Below, piece by piece: positions 25,587 to 36,313 of a DNA stretch of 64,000 nucleotides; within the stretch, counting starts at the first letter, position 1; every line of letters starts with the position of its first letter. The notes beneath the pieces were generated by a model. It was not told where the DNA came from, ran no database searches, and saw only the letters and a program-made list of their open reading frames with translations. The stretch is from JASGKO01 sp049840595 (GTDB lineage: Bacteria; Verrucomicrobiota; Verrucomicrobiia; Chthoniobacterales; Chthoniobacteraceae), in assembly GCA_049840595.1 (NCBI GenBank), contig JASGKO010000021.1, forward strand, positions 66,659-130,658, given 5' to 3'. A program made the translations under genes and the position numbers.

Positions 25587-27434
25587 ATGCTTATGAATTC
25601 ACTCCGGCTGGTCGGTCTTTTAGTTCTCCTCGCGGTCACAAAAACCCTCGGCCAGGATTCGAGTCCCTCGGCCCTCATCCGCTCCACCTGGGTCGCTCGC
25701 GCCCAGATGCCGGTGCCCGAAGGAGCACGGCTCACCGTCTCATTTGATCGTCCGGAATATTTTCTCGGCGAAAATGTTTTGCTCCAGTTCGTCCTCGAAA
25801 ATACCGGCACCAAACCATTCCGGGCCAATTTCGGTGGCGATTATCGGGGGAGCGACCGAAGCCTGCGCTTTGAGGTCGTCGCCCGAAATGTCGATGGAAA
25901 GGTAATGCCCGAAACCGATTTGGACCCCAACTGTTTCGGCGGGATGGAGGGCTGGGAACAACTGGAGCCCGGGAAAAAATACGTCGTTTCCCTGCCCTTG
26001 ATGAGCTATTGCCGGATCGATCAGCCAGGCCGCTACACCATCCGCGCCACCCACGATCTCGGCTGGAAAAGCGGTGATCGGAAAGTCCCGGTGGCAGAGA
26101 CGACCGTCACTTTCAAAATGCCCAATGCAAAGCAGGCCGAGCAAATCATTACGCAGATGGAAAAGCTTTCCGACCCAGGGTCGGGTGCTTCAGGCACCAA
26201 ATCGGCTGACTATGCCGATTTTCGCTGCCTTCGACTCCCCATTTACCTGAATCCTCTCGTTGCCCGGGTCAAAAAGGGCGATCAAAAGGCTTTGACTGGA
26301 CTTGAAGAAATTCCCACCCCGGAAGCCACCCAGGCCTTGATCGATCTGGCCAGCCAGCCCGATCCAGCGCAAAGCCTGGCAGTTGCCCAATCCCTCGCCA
26401 GTCGTCTCCCGGACCCCGAATTCAATGGTGGCCTTCCGTCCCGTGGTCCCGCCGTCTTTTTGGGCACGGACAATCGCCAGCAGCTCTCCACCCAGTCCTG
26501 GCCGCCGGCTTTCGCCGACGCCGTTCGGAAGCTCGCGCTCAAGTTTCTGGCTCGTAAAGACACCGAGGCGATGGATTGCGGGGCAGTGATGATCCAGGCC
26601 GTGGGGACTCCGGAAGATGCCCCCGCAGTGTTCGCAACTCTGGAGAAAGCGTTGCAGTCGCCGGATCAGTTCGACCATCGCCGCCATGGCAGCCCGGCCT
26701 TCGCCTACCTCCCTTCGCCCTTCGCCGAACTCCTGCGTGCGTCCAACATGCTTTACAACCGGGGTTATTACTCGGCCGGGCTCAGCGGCGATGGCCAGAT
26801 TACGGCCTATTTCGCACATTGGACCCAGGAATCGCCGCACCGCCCGGACGACTGGCTGGAAAACGAAAGGGCCTTCGGAAATAGCTCCCAATACGCCATT
26901 CGGCAAACCGCCCTGCAATCCATCCCCACGCCATTCCCGGACTCCTGCCTGCCACTCGTCCAACGGGGGCTGAATGATCCGGATATCGGCGTGTGCATGA
27001 CCGCCTGCGCGATTGTCGGCAAATCAGGCCGCAAAGAATTTTACCAGCCGCTCTGGCAACTCATTGTCACGGAAAGCGATCCATCGCTGCTCGAGGCGGC
27101 CAGCAATGCCGCCGTCGCGCTTGGGGGTGGATACGAACTCTACGCCGCTTGGGCCGATCGAATGGCCGATCAGGACCTGCAATCGGCTGCCTTCGGTTGT
27201 CTGGATCAAATTTTTGCGGGCCAGATCTCCGGCAGCGGGGGAAACGGCGTCTCCCGTTCCGAGCGCATCGCCATTCGTGATGCGTGGCGGAAATTTCTCT
27301 CCGCCCACGAAGCCGAAATTCGCGCGGGGAAAAAGTTCAAGGTGAACGACCCCGCCGTCCCGCTCGAACTTTTCGGGAAAGCTCACTCCATTTCCTTCAG
27401 AGATGGAACGCATTGGCCTCCCAATAGTAATTGA
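25587..27434 (+). CDS. Secreted protein of unknown function with HEAT-like repeats
   Basis: A 615-residue protein with signal peptide MLMNSLRLVGLLVLLAVTKT (cleaved near LGQ). Residues about 45-175 form a beta-sandwich-like region with VLQFVLENTGTKPFRANF, similar to Ig-like domains. The C-terminal half is helical, with regularly spaced Ala/Leu/Asp residues suggesting HEAT- or ARM-type repeats (for example near 430-530). The start follows AAAGAGGC at suitable distance. It is not in an operon; the next gene is convergent, with a 9-base gap. I cannot name a family. Confidence 0.7.
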   Translation: MLMNSLRLVGLLVLLAVTKTLGQDSSPSALIRSTWVARAQMPVPEGARLTVSFDRPEYFLGENVLLQFVLENTGTKPFRANFGGDYRGSDRSLRFEVVARNVDGKVMPETDLDPNCFGGMEGWEQLEPGKKYVVSLPLMSYCRIDQPGRYTIRATHDLGWKSGDRKVPVAETTVTFKMPNAKQAEQIITQMEKLSDPGSGASGTKSADYADFRCLRLPIYLNPLVARVKKGDQKALTGLEEIPTPEATQALIDLASQPDPAQSLAVAQSLASRLPDPEFNGGLPSRGPAVFLGTDNRQQLSTQSWPPAFADAVRKLALKFLARKDTEAMDCGAVMIQAVGTPEDAPAVFATLEKALQSPDQFDHRRHGSPAFAYLPSPFAELLRASNMLYNRGYYSAGLSGDGQITAYFAHWTQESPHRPDDWLENERAFGNSSQYAIRQTALQSIPTPFPDSCLPLVQRGLNDPDIGVCMTACAIVGKSGRKEFYQPLWQLIVTESDPSLLEAASNAAVALGGGYELYAAWADRMADQDLQSAAFGCLDQIFAGQISGSGGNGVSRSERIAIRDAWRKFLSAHEAEIRAGKKFKVNDPAVPLELFGKAHSISFRDGTHWPPNSN

Positions 27435-27442
27435 TTCGGCAC

Positions 27443-28411
27443 CTACTTCGCGGTAATCCCCAGGTCGAGCGTATCCGTCTTCGACGAATCGTTCCCCGAG
27501 GTGGCGGTCAGCGTGCTGGAGGTCGTTGCACCACTCGTCGCGGAATCGTTCGTAATCGTCCACAGCAGCTTCGTCGTCTTCAAGGTCGGGAGACTCGGGA
27601 GCGCAGCGGAGGTCGTGGAAGAATCCAGCAACGCCGTGCTGCTCCCTTTCACCGTCACGGTCTGCGAGAAGCCAGTCGCCAGGGTCGGGACGGACAGGGT
27701 GAACGTGTCGGCCTGCGAGCTGTCGTTCTGAATCGTCACCGGGATGGTGACGCTCTTGCCCGGCGCGAGCTTCAAATTCAGCGAGCCGCCCGCGGTCCCC
27801 TTCCCGATCACCTTTCCAGTCGCGCTGGTCATATAGAGATCGGGATCGGCATCCGTATCCACATTGACGGCGATTTGCGAGCCGCTGTCGAAGACCAGCG
27901 TGGGCGAGCCACCGGTAAAAAAGGAAAAGCCCAGTAGCTTCGTCTTGAAGCCGCACAACCCATCCGTCGTAATCCCCGCCCGCAGCGAAACCACTCCCGA
28001 AACCGTAAAGACCCCGTATTTGAAGTGACCCCGCTTCGTCACCGAGACCACAGTGAAGGGAAGCTTGCCACCGGGATTGTAGAGGCGCCCGCTCAGGAAA
28101 GCGTCCGGATTCTTCACCCCGAGCGTCTCCAGAACATCCGAAAGCTGCGTGCCCGAAGGAACATAACTGGCGAGAATCCCCGTCCCGTGCACCGTCCCGG
28201 TGATCTCGTAGTCATACACCGTCGAGGCATCGATACTGTTCGCGCTATAAACCGTCGGCGGCTTCCCGCTTTTGATCTCCACCCCGCTCAAATCAATCGT
28301 CACCGAGGAGTCGGCCCGGACGATTGGCCCGGAAAAAGCGGATAGCAGCGCCGCGCCACCGAACAAGAGGGAACGCAGCAGCACGGAGGAAGGAGTTTTG
28401 GAATGGCGCAT
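27443..28411 (-). CDS. Secreted cell-surface protein of unknown function
   Basis: A 322-residue protein with signal peptide (about residues 1-33, ending GPIVRADS). The rest is Ser/Thr/Gly-rich and beta-stranded, with a C-terminal region, about 215-322, of repeated 35-residue-type strands such as TIPVTIQNDSSQADTFTL that resembles bacterial Ig-like or invasin-type domains. The start at 28411 was chosen because codons before it run through a non-coding upstream region. Its stop is 9 bases from the convergent 615-residue gene. Confidence 0.7.
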   Translation of the reverse strand: MRHSKTPSSVLLRSLLFGGAALLSAFSGPIVRADSSVTIDLSGVEIKSGKPPTVYSANSIDASTVYDYEITGTVHGTGILASYVPSGTQLSDVLETLGVKNPDAFLSGRLYNPGGKLPFTVVSVTKRGHFKYGVFTVSGVVSLRAGITTDGLCGFKTKLLGFSFFTGGSPTLVFDSGSQIAVNVDTDADPDLYMTSATGKVIGKGTAGGSLNLKLAPGKSVTIPVTIQNDSSQADTFTLSVPTLATGFSQTVTVKGSSTALLDSSTTSAALPSLPTLKTTKLLWTITNDSATSGATTSSTLTATSGNDSSKTDTLDLGITAK

Positions 28412-28822
28412 GGACGGCAATGGTTGATCGTTTGGTTTAAACTCAATGAATACCCAGGGGGGCTTCGCGGAATCCGTATCGATGAAGCACACCCCACACC
28501 TGGGTGCATCATCCCGGGTGTTCCCACGCGGGTCAATCCAATTCCCATTTCCCACGCCAAGACCACTCCGCCCCTCGTCCGTCGGCGCGCTCTCGCCACA
28601 GCCCTGTGAACCGTTGGGGAAATGGTTCCATCAGACAAAGATTTTCTGACCGATGAACAGGATGGCAAAATTCCAAATCCCCCAGACACTTACTCATCCT
28701 GTAAATCCTGTTCATCCTGCCCAAAATTCCGCTTTCTCCCCCAACGGCTCACAGGGCCGTGGCGAGAGCGCGATTGGAAAATGAGGAGGTGCCCTCCCTT
28801 TGCGTAAAGTCCTCAACCCGGC
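28412..28822. other. Intergenic region with repeat R1
   Basis: No gene is credible in this 411-base gap between two leftward genes. It is mostly the R1 composite hairpin (28586-28772), plus about 170 bases upstream of the secreted protein gene, which should contain its promoter. Confidence 0.6.
28586..28772. repeat. Interspersed repeat R1, copy 3 (composite inverted repeat)
   Basis: This copy shows the largest form. Outer arms of about 33 bases (28586-28618 and 28740-28772; GCCACAGCCCTGTGAACC against its reverse complement) have about two mismatches. Inner arms are the familiar GATGAACAGGATGG and ATCCTGTAAATCCTG blocks. The outer arm alone recurs in part at 48868. Confidence 0.85.
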
Positions 28823-29851
28823 CTACCTCAACCCGGCCAGCACCATCCGCAGAAATGCACCGTCGGAGAAATGCGCATTGTGGCCCTGCCGCACGATGAC
28901 CAGCCCGCGCGAGGGAATCACATAAAGCCGCTGGTAACCCGAGCCCAGCGACACCACCAAATCGGACGGCACGCCCTTGGCCAGACAGACCCCGTGCCAA
29001 TTCTCCCGGGACCAGGCCGGCTCCAGGGTATCCTCGATATCCACCTCGCGGGAACCGTCGGCAGCGGGGCGATTGTTCCAAAAACCCATGCCGAAGGAAG
29101 GATTGGCCCGCGTGCCCTTGAAGCATTGGGCCAGCAGCCCCGGCTCCACGATCTGGCGCACGCCATAGCGGCCTTTTTGCAGAATCAGCTCCCCCACCTT
29201 GGCCCAGTCCCGCGCCGTCACAATGAAACTGGTGGCAAAGAGCGGATTCCCAGCCGGATCTTCGTAGTGATCGGCCAGCGTGATATCGAGCGGATCGAGC
29301 ACCCGGCTCTCCAGGTAGCTGAACGGCTTCGTGTGCAGCCGCTCCAGCTTCCGCCGCAGGATCTCGCAGAGAATCTGGTAATGGCTGGGGCCATAGGTAA
29401 AGGCCCGGCCCGGCGCTGCCACCACCGGCGTAATCAGCGCTGCGGCGTTGGCATCTGGAAGATCGTGTCGCTGCAAGGCGGAATTGGGAGCCAGGCCCGA
29501 GGTGCAGCTCATGAGCTGGCGGATCGTGATGTGCTTGCGGTGCGGATCGTTGCGCCACTCGGCCAAGGTCGCGGAGGCAGGCTCATCCAGCGCCAGGATT
29601 CCCTCCTTCACCGCCGCCAGCGTGGCCAGCACCCAGAAACCTTTCGTTCCGCTGAAAATCTTGCAGGCATCATTCTCCTTTACCCCTTTGGCGTATTGCT
29701 CAAACACCCGGCTCCCATGATCCATCACCAGCATGGTAAAGCCCCCCCTCTCCTCAGAATAAGTAGCAGCACGACGGAGCGCCGTCTCATTCAACCCAAA
29801 GGCATTCAAAGAGAAACCCAGCAGACAAACCAGCACCCCCCATTTTTTCAT
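28823..29851 (-). CDS. Exported class C serine hydrolase (beta-lactamase family)
   Basis: A 342-residue protein with signal peptide MKKWGVLVCLLGFSLNAFG. The catalytic SxxK motif is SGTK at residues 67-70. The tyrosine site seems to be YGPSHYQI (about 151) with Ser in place of the usual YxN Asn. The family includes beta-lactamases, DD-peptidases and esterases; the altered YxN suggests an esterase or peptidase, not an antibiotic-resistance enzyme. Its ATG overlaps the stop of the upstream permease by 4 bases (ATGA), so they are translationally coupled. Confidence 0.8.
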   Translation of the reverse strand: MKKWGVLVCLLGFSLNAFGLNETALRRAATYSEERGGFTMLVMDHGSRVFEQYAKGVKENDACKIFSGTKGFWVLATLAAVKEGILALDEPASATLAEWRNDPHRKHITIRQLMSCTSGLAPNSALQRHDLPDANAAALITPVVAAPGRAFTYGPSHYQILCEILRRKLERLHTKPFSYLESRVLDPLDITLADHYEDPAGNPLFATSFIVTARDWAKVGELILQKGRYGVRQIVEPGLLAQCFKGTRANPSFGMGFWNNRPAADGSREVDIEDTLEPAWSRENWHGVCLAKGVPSDLVVSLGSGYQRLYVIPSRGLVIVRQGHNAHFSDGAFLRMVLAGLR

Positions 29852-31179
29852 AGGACTTCGATCTCCGTTGATTTTCCAGTGTCAACCCGGACCCCACGCG
29901 GCATCAGCCAGTAAAAGATCAGCGCAACCAGCATGGTCGCCAGTCCGGCCAGGGATTCGCGCCACTGCGTCCAGAGCAGATACCCCATGGCCACCAGAGT
30001 AATCCCCATGAAAACCGCCGGTGCCACCGGATAACCCCACGTCCCCTTGACCACCACCCCCCGCCGATGCAAAACGAACACCCCCCCAATAGCTAGCAAG
30101 GTGCATAAATTCAGAGTAAATTGCGTGTAAACCAGCACGGACTGAAAGGTCCCCCACCAGATGAGGCCATTGACCAGGGCCAACTGCAATCCACTGGCGG
30201 TTACCGGCACCCCCCGGCCATTGGTAAAGGATAGCCAGTGCAGGGCCCGGAAGTCCTCCCCCATCACCTGTGCGACACGGGGCCCAGCCCAGGTCATCGC
30301 ACTGATCGTGGAGACCAGCGCGAGGCAAATCAACCCGCTAAAAACCCTCCCCCCATTCGCCCCGAAAATATGAGTCGCCACAATACTGCCCACCTCCAAC
30401 TTGCCCTTGAGCGCGTCAAGCGGGGTCGTCTTCAAAAAGATCGCGTTCAAGGCCAGATACAGCACCGTGACCACGAGCGTTCCAGCCACCAACGCCAGCG
30501 GGACCGTGCGCTTGGGGGCATGGATTTCGTTCATGATATAAGTGGCCGCATTCCAGCCGGAATAGGCATACATCACGTAGATCAACGAAATCGCAAAGGG
30601 GGCACCCCCCATCTGCGGAAAATCGGCCAATTTCGGCACGAAAGAAACCGATGAATGCGTCGAAGCCATCACCCCAGCCCCCACCAGACAAAGAATGAGC
30701 CCCAGCTTCAAAAGGGTGGCCACATTTTGAAACCGCCCACCGGCCTTGACGCTATGCAGGTGAATCAACGCCACCCCTACGGTAAGCAGGGAGGCCAGCA
30801 GCGATGCATTGGCTCCCGGCCAGAGCGTTTCAAAATACTTCCCAAACGCCATGGCCGCCAATGCCAACGGCGCGGCAAATCCCACCGTCATCGACACCAC
30901 GCCCGCCACAAACCCTACCGCGGGCGAATAAATGCGCGAGAGAAAATGATACTCGCCGCCCGAGCGCGGCATCGCCGTCGCCAGCATCCCATAGCCGAGC
31001 GCCCCACAAAGGGCCAGCACCCCGCCCACCAGCCAGAGCATCATCAGCACAAACCCCGACTGCAGATCGATCACCTGAAACCCGAGGCTGGTAAACACCC
31101 CCGTCCCCACCATATTCGCCACGACGACGCTGGTTACGGTCCAAAACGAGATCTTGTTGAGCGTACCACCCTTTTTCAT
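29848..31179 (-). CDS. APC-family amino acid permease
   Basis: A 443-residue transporter with about 12 hydrophobic segments. The N-terminus holds the VANMVGTGVFTSLGFQ motif that forms the substrate pocket in APC-superfamily carriers, and GGEYHFLSRIYSPAVGFVAG follows. It imports amino acids or related compounds across the inner membrane; substrate unknown. The start at 31179 follows the family alignment; 21 upstream codons are discarded. The following serine hydrolase overlaps its stop, so the pair may take up and process the same peptide or amide. Confidence 0.85.
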   Translation of the reverse strand: MKKGGTLNKISFWTVTSVVVANMVGTGVFTSLGFQVIDLQSGFVLMMLWLVGGVLALCGALGYGMLATAMPRSGGEYHFLSRIYSPAVGFVAGVVSMTVGFAAPLALAAMAFGKYFETLWPGANASLLASLLTVGVALIHLHSVKAGGRFQNVATLLKLGLILCLVGAGVMASTHSSVSFVPKLADFPQMGGAPFAISLIYVMYAYSGWNAATYIMNEIHAPKRTVPLALVAGTLVVTVLYLALNAIFLKTTPLDALKGKLEVGSIVATHIFGANGGRVFSGLICLALVSTISAMTWAGPRVAQVMGEDFRALHWLSFTNGRGVPVTASGLQLALVNGLIWWGTFQSVLVYTQFTLNLCTLLAIGGVFVLHRRGVVVKGTWGYPVAPAVFMGITLVAMGYLLWTQWRESLAGLATMLVALIFYWLMPRGVRVDTGKSTEIEVL

Positions 31180-31287
31180 ACTCCAAGCAATGATGGGCCA
31201 AGAGTAAGCGGTGCATCTCCAACCGCAATCTTTAAACCACACTTCCCCGGTGAAGCCTTGGAGTCTGTGAAAAAATTAGGCAGGTTC

Positions 31288-32007
31288 TTAGGACGGCGGC
31301 AGCATGGATGCCTGCTGAATCCGTTTACGCCACTGTTGAATCAAAGCCGTCACCTCCGTCGGCGGCGTCTGCAACGCGGTGGGCGTATTCCCATATTGGT
31401 ATGTGGAAAGCCCTTCGCCTACTTGCAGATACAAGGGCAACCGGCTTTTGACATCGATCACGGCCTGGGCATCGACCATGTCGGCAGCTCCACCCACTGG
31501 AGATTTGATCTTGTCCCTGAAGATCATGCAATCGACCCCCGCCACCTTCTTAATTCCCTGGTAGTTGCTGGCCGAAATCCATCCGAACCCGGTAAAGTCC
31601 TGTTTGGAAAAATCCATGTAATAGGCATCCTTGTTCGAAGGAGTGGAAAGAATGGGATAGGCCGCATTGGGCTGCTTGGTGACCTGCACTTCACCAACGC
31701 ACCATTTATCCATCTTTTCCCCATTCCCCATCGCCATGAGGATATGGTAGATCGGCTTGGTTTTGACCACGGCAACCCGGTAATCACTGGTATCGAAAGC
31801 CGGCTTCTCACCCGGCTTGGCGGATTTGTCGTCGGGTACGGTTGCCGCGCCCCGGAAACTAATGGTCCATTGGGCCATGTCGGGGGCGTGATTGAGCAAT
31901 GGGCCGGGCGGAAGCTCCGGCTTGGGAGTTGCCTGCGCGGCGGGCTGTTGCGCTTTAAGCAAACCAGCACCAAACAGGAGGGCGGTAATAATGGCGTACT
32001 TTTTCAT
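31288..32007 (-). CDS. Exported protein coupled to the Verru_Chthon cassette
   Basis: A 239-residue protein with signal peptide MKKYAIITALLFGAGLLKAQ. The mature region has no known domain; it contains a Cys at KWCVGEV (about 103) and another at VDCMIFRD (about 160), which could form a disulphide. Its start overlaps the stop of cassette protein A by 4 bases, so it is made from the same message. It probably serves the pseudopilus in the periplasm, but nothing in the sequence shows how. Confidence 0.7.
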   Translation of the reverse strand: MKKYAIITALLFGAGLLKAQQPAAQATPKPELPPGPLLNHAPDMAQWTISFRGAATVPDDKSAKPGEKPAFDTSDYRVAVVKTKPIYHILMAMGNGEKMDKWCVGEVQVTKQPNAAYPILSTPSNKDAYYMDFSKQDFTGFGWISASNYQGIKKVAGVDCMIFRDKIKSPVGGAADMVDAQAVIDVKSRLPLYLQVGEGLSTYQYGNTPTALQTPPTEVTALIQQWRKRIQQASMLPPS

Positions 32008-35000
32008 TCTTTGACGGTTTCAATCTTCTTGTCGATGACTTGACCGGTAAGGCGATCAATCGCCACATGGACCCAGTAGCGCTGCTCGCCTTCCACGATA
32101 AATTTCGAGGCATCCGTCGCCGTCGCGGGGTAGCGCCCGGTCTGGGCCACCAGATCGATCATCAGACTCCAGGTGCGAGCGGTGCCAGCCGCGGCCAGTG
32201 GCCGCACAGCAGCCTCCCGAAAGCGCTGGATATTGGCATAGGTCTGGTTCGAGGCCAAAATGGTGGTCATATCCTTGCTCAGGCCATCGTAACTGCTACT
32301 GCCATTAATCGGAGCACTGCTCGGGGCCCCGGGAATCCATTTTCCTACGATCTCGGCCAGATTGGAGAGCTTGCCCGATCCTGCGGCCGTGGAAGCAGTT
32401 CTCGTAACCAGGGCGGAGGCCACCTGATCAGCCAGCCCACCGGCAGCCTGTGGCAGGATGGTGGAAGGCGATTGCTCATCGAGATAAGCGCCTCCCATGA
32501 GCGCCCTCAAGACGACCTGTTGCTGGGTGTTCAAGTTCACCTTGCCCGCGACCATTCCATCCGCGTTGTCCGTGTCGTTGATGGAGAAGACATCGAGGAG
32601 CCCGGTGTCACCACTTTCCGGGGTGAAGAAATCGAGGTTCTTCCATGGCGTGCCCGAGAACACATAGCCCAGCTCGGCCACCGACTGGAAGGGACGATGC
32701 AAAATCCAGGGACGGCTCTGGCTTTGGTTGGCGACCGTTCCTCCACCGGCATTTAGTGTCGAAGCCATCGGCAGACCGGTCATCCCCGTCGCTCCCGCAA
32801 AGGCGGTATTGTAGGCCCCCATCGCGCGGCGCACCACATTGTCCGCATCCGCATAATAAAGCGCTCCACTCGCCGTGGCCGCGTAAGGATCGGTCCCAAA
32901 CGAGCCGGAATACTTCAATCCATTATAGGAGGAGCTCATCGAGTTTTGCGCCAGCAAGCCCATGACCATTTTGGGGTTGTTCCAGCCTGCGTTTTGGTTC
33001 GCCAGCGTGGTCACATAGAAACCGCCATCCGCCGTCGGGCGATTGGAAATCAACACACTGTTCTTCGGATCGATCCACTCATTGGCATTGGCCAGGTTTT
33101 TATCCGATACGCCATAGGCATATGTGGGATCGGGCAGCGTCTGCCGGACGGCAGAGGCCGGAGCATTGTAACCGTTGGTATTACTGGAGCCGCCCGTGCT
33201 GGTGATCTGGCCGAAACGCGTCGAGCGTGGATCGGTAAAGGAGGACCAGATGTCGATCGCCTGCATCAGGCCACCCGCACCATTCGATCCAAGAACGCTG
33301 TGGAACCAAGCGCTGTTGGGTTGAACGTATTTGGCGTCGTAGGTTATCCAGTTCGTTGCGTTGGAGGGATCTTGGAATTGCAGCCTCAAAGTGAGGTTGC
33401 TTCCCACCTCCGACGCAATATCACTGCGGTAGATGTTTCTGATCGTTGACGGCGACTGGCCGGAAACGCGAGGCCCCACCCATTCGGAAGGGAACAATCC
33501 AATCGGAATGCCCACGTATTGAGTATTGGCATTGACGCCAACCGAAGCCGGCAGGACCAGCGGGTTGGATACATCAGCCGTGAAGCCTTGGTTGGAGGTA
33601 AAGGAAACCCCACCGGTGGTTTGGATTTTCTGATAATCAATATCGGGGGCAGCCGTCGCGCTCCACTTGGAGGAGTCGATATGCAGGTTACTTCCCGCCG
33701 GGGCCCCTACGCGCCCCAGCAGCGTGGGTTCACGAAAGAGGGTGGAGTTGGGAATATCGAAGGCCAGGGTCGTGTTGGACGGAATGAGGGGGTGCAAATA
33801 GCCTTTATAACTGCCGGTGATCTCGGTCCCCGTTCCGCCGCTATTGCGTGAGAAAGGAGGAACGGCGCCGCCACTGGGCTCCGCCTTGGTGTAGGAAAGA
33901 GGGTTGCCCGGCCCTCTGGTATCCTCGCCGCTCGCCGTAAATTGATTGTATCCGCTGTAAGAGGTCGTGCTGATGCTGTTGGGGTCCGTGCTGTCGGCCA
34001 CCAGACGAAAGGCCGTCGGCCGCAACGTCGGCATCGGGTTGTTTTGATCATGCGGATTCCATATTTCAGGCACCAACATCGCCATCACCACCCCCGGGTC
34101 TTTCAACAGCCCCTGGCTGGCTCCGTAGCCGGAACCGGCGGCCACCGCCCCGGCGGCCGGCGTTCGGGACAGGGAGACTGCCGGTGATCACCGGATTTTC
34201 ATTCCGAATCTTTAATACGCCCCATCGAGTCCGGTAAACATAGGGGTTATTGTCCACCCCGTAGAACTCTCTCGTCGTCGTTCCATCGTTGAAGCTAATC
34301 CGCACCCCGTAGCCGTCCACCCGCGATTGTGCGATGATATTGGCCCCAATCTGCATGATCGCACAGTCGAAAGAGAGATCGCTCTGCGCATAAAAGTCGG
34401 CCATGCTCGAAGTGCCCCCGAATTTCGTCAGTGCCTTCGCCTTCGATCCAGCCCCGATACTCGCTTTCAGCAATTCAAAAAAGTCGGGTTCACGCGGGGT
34501 GGCGAGGTAGGCGAGACCGGCCGTATCGCCGGGAGCCCCGAGCCTCATAATCGCCCCCGAGGTGCCAGTGCCCGTGGTGCCGTTGTGGACATCGTAAACC
34601 CACTTGCCCAGCTTGCTGCCGGAATCGGCCACCCAGTCGAGGCCGAAATATTTTCGGATATTAGCCGCCGTGCCTTCTTTGAGGAAGCTGTAGGGGATGT
34701 TGTAGGTATTGACCAGCATCTGGATATCCGGGTCGGTCTGGGGCCGCACCGAGGTAGGCGGCGAGGCCGCCGGATCACCACCGCTGGGGCCCATGTAGGT
34801 CAGCCAGGCCAGTCGCATCAGTGCAAACCGCTTCTTGACCAGGGGCTCGCCAAGCACGGCCTGGGTTCCATCGTTCCGGGTAAAGGTGTTCCGCACCCGG
34901 ACGGTGAGGAAAGCGGGGTTTACATAGGTATCCAGGCCCGCCTGATTATTCCCACCATTTACGATGGTTTGAATCGCCGGGGCAGATGCGTTGTAGCCGG

Positions 35001-36192
35001 GAAGGGTTGAGGAGAGTGATTGCGTCCTGGCATAGGAAGGCTGGTTCAGATCGCGGCTGAAGGTCGTCAGATACTGCAGCGAATCCATCGTCGTACTGGT
35101 GGCCGAGAGATTCGTCAGGAACGAGATCAACTGTTGCCGCCCGGAAAAGAGGTGATCCGACTGATTGCTTGCGCTCAGTTTCTGGTTGGAGGTCGTCAGA
35201 TTTCCCGTTTGCAGGCCCAGGACATACGCGATGTAATTGATCGCCGTGGTCGCGGAAAAAGTATAGTTCGGGAAAGTTCCGCTCGCCTGCATGCTGGCAC
35301 CGTTTCTCCAGCCAACCAGCGAATTGACCTGCCCGGCGGTAAGACCAATTTGCGTGAGATCCGCGAAAGCTTCGGAGGATTTGTAGCCGAAGGAAACCCC
35401 GGGCGTCGGCGTGGGAGCGGGGCTGGGGTAACCCGCCACGTTGATATCCAGAAGACCGCCTTCATCATAGATATTGTAGGCGTAACGCCCGACGACGACG
35501 GTTCCATCGGTCGCGGCCGTTCCGCTGTATTTGTTTCCCTTCGAGGTCAGGGTGGCGGCACTCCAGGCCGTGGGATTGGTTCCGTTCCGGGCGACCAGCA
35601 CCCAATCCGGCACCCCGATATTGGTATCCGCAGGAGTATAGTCGGTCGTGGCCTTCGCCTTGAGGAAGAGCGGCTTATTCCAACGCGCGGCCGAGATCGA
35701 CCGACCGTTCAAAGAAGACACGGAAGTCGCCGATTGCGCAGAAGGCCCGATCGCCCGGTTGCTGGGCGGGAACGTCGTGGAGCTCGGATAATTCGTCGAA
35801 TCGTTATTGGGGAAGAAAGTCTTTTGATAGACACTCTGCTTCAACAAAACCGGCGGCGTGCTGGTTCCCTTGACCACCCGGGACGGAACCATGGCCAAAC
35901 TGGTCGGAATATACAGCCCCGTATTCAACGGCGAGGGCATGGGGCTCGGAGCCGTCGAGCCGGCGGCGATTTCCTGCTTCAGATCATCGATGATCGAATT
36001 AGTCGCGCCGAGGGCAAAGGCTTGCACGCGCGTCTGGCTGGCACTGGAGGTCGAAATCTGGCGATCGCTCATCGCACGGCTGAAGTAGGCCACCACCAAA
36101 CCGGTGAGCAGCACGACAAACGCCAGCACGATAATGAGCGCAACGCCTTTGCGATTGCTCCCGACCCTTGGGAGCGAATTTGGGGTTCGCAT
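32004..36192 (-). pseudogene. Verru_Chthon cassette protein A, one frameshift
   Basis: Two frames together give a protein of about 1395 residues. The N-terminus, SNRKGVALIIVLAFVVLLTG, is a PilX/GspK-like membrane helix without a classic prepilin cleavage site, after which a very large extracellular beta-rich region follows. This matches cassette protein A, the largest member of the Verru_Chthon set. The frame break is near 34161, where one extra G lies in AACGCCGG; removing it joins ...VPN to PAAGAVAAGSGYG. The start was set at ATG 36192 (an upstream TTG is weaker). The product likely caps a pseudopilus, as GspK does. It is the fourth gene of the D-B-C-A cassette. Confidence 0.8.
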
Positions 36193-36313
36193 AAGCAATT
36201 ATTTGGGGTTAGTGATTAGGAATTGGGGATTTTTTGGTATCTTTTACTTACATCTAAAATGCCTGCGGTGGCGTGAACGATGAGGTTATGGAAAATGGGT
36301 TGAAGGAAAACGG

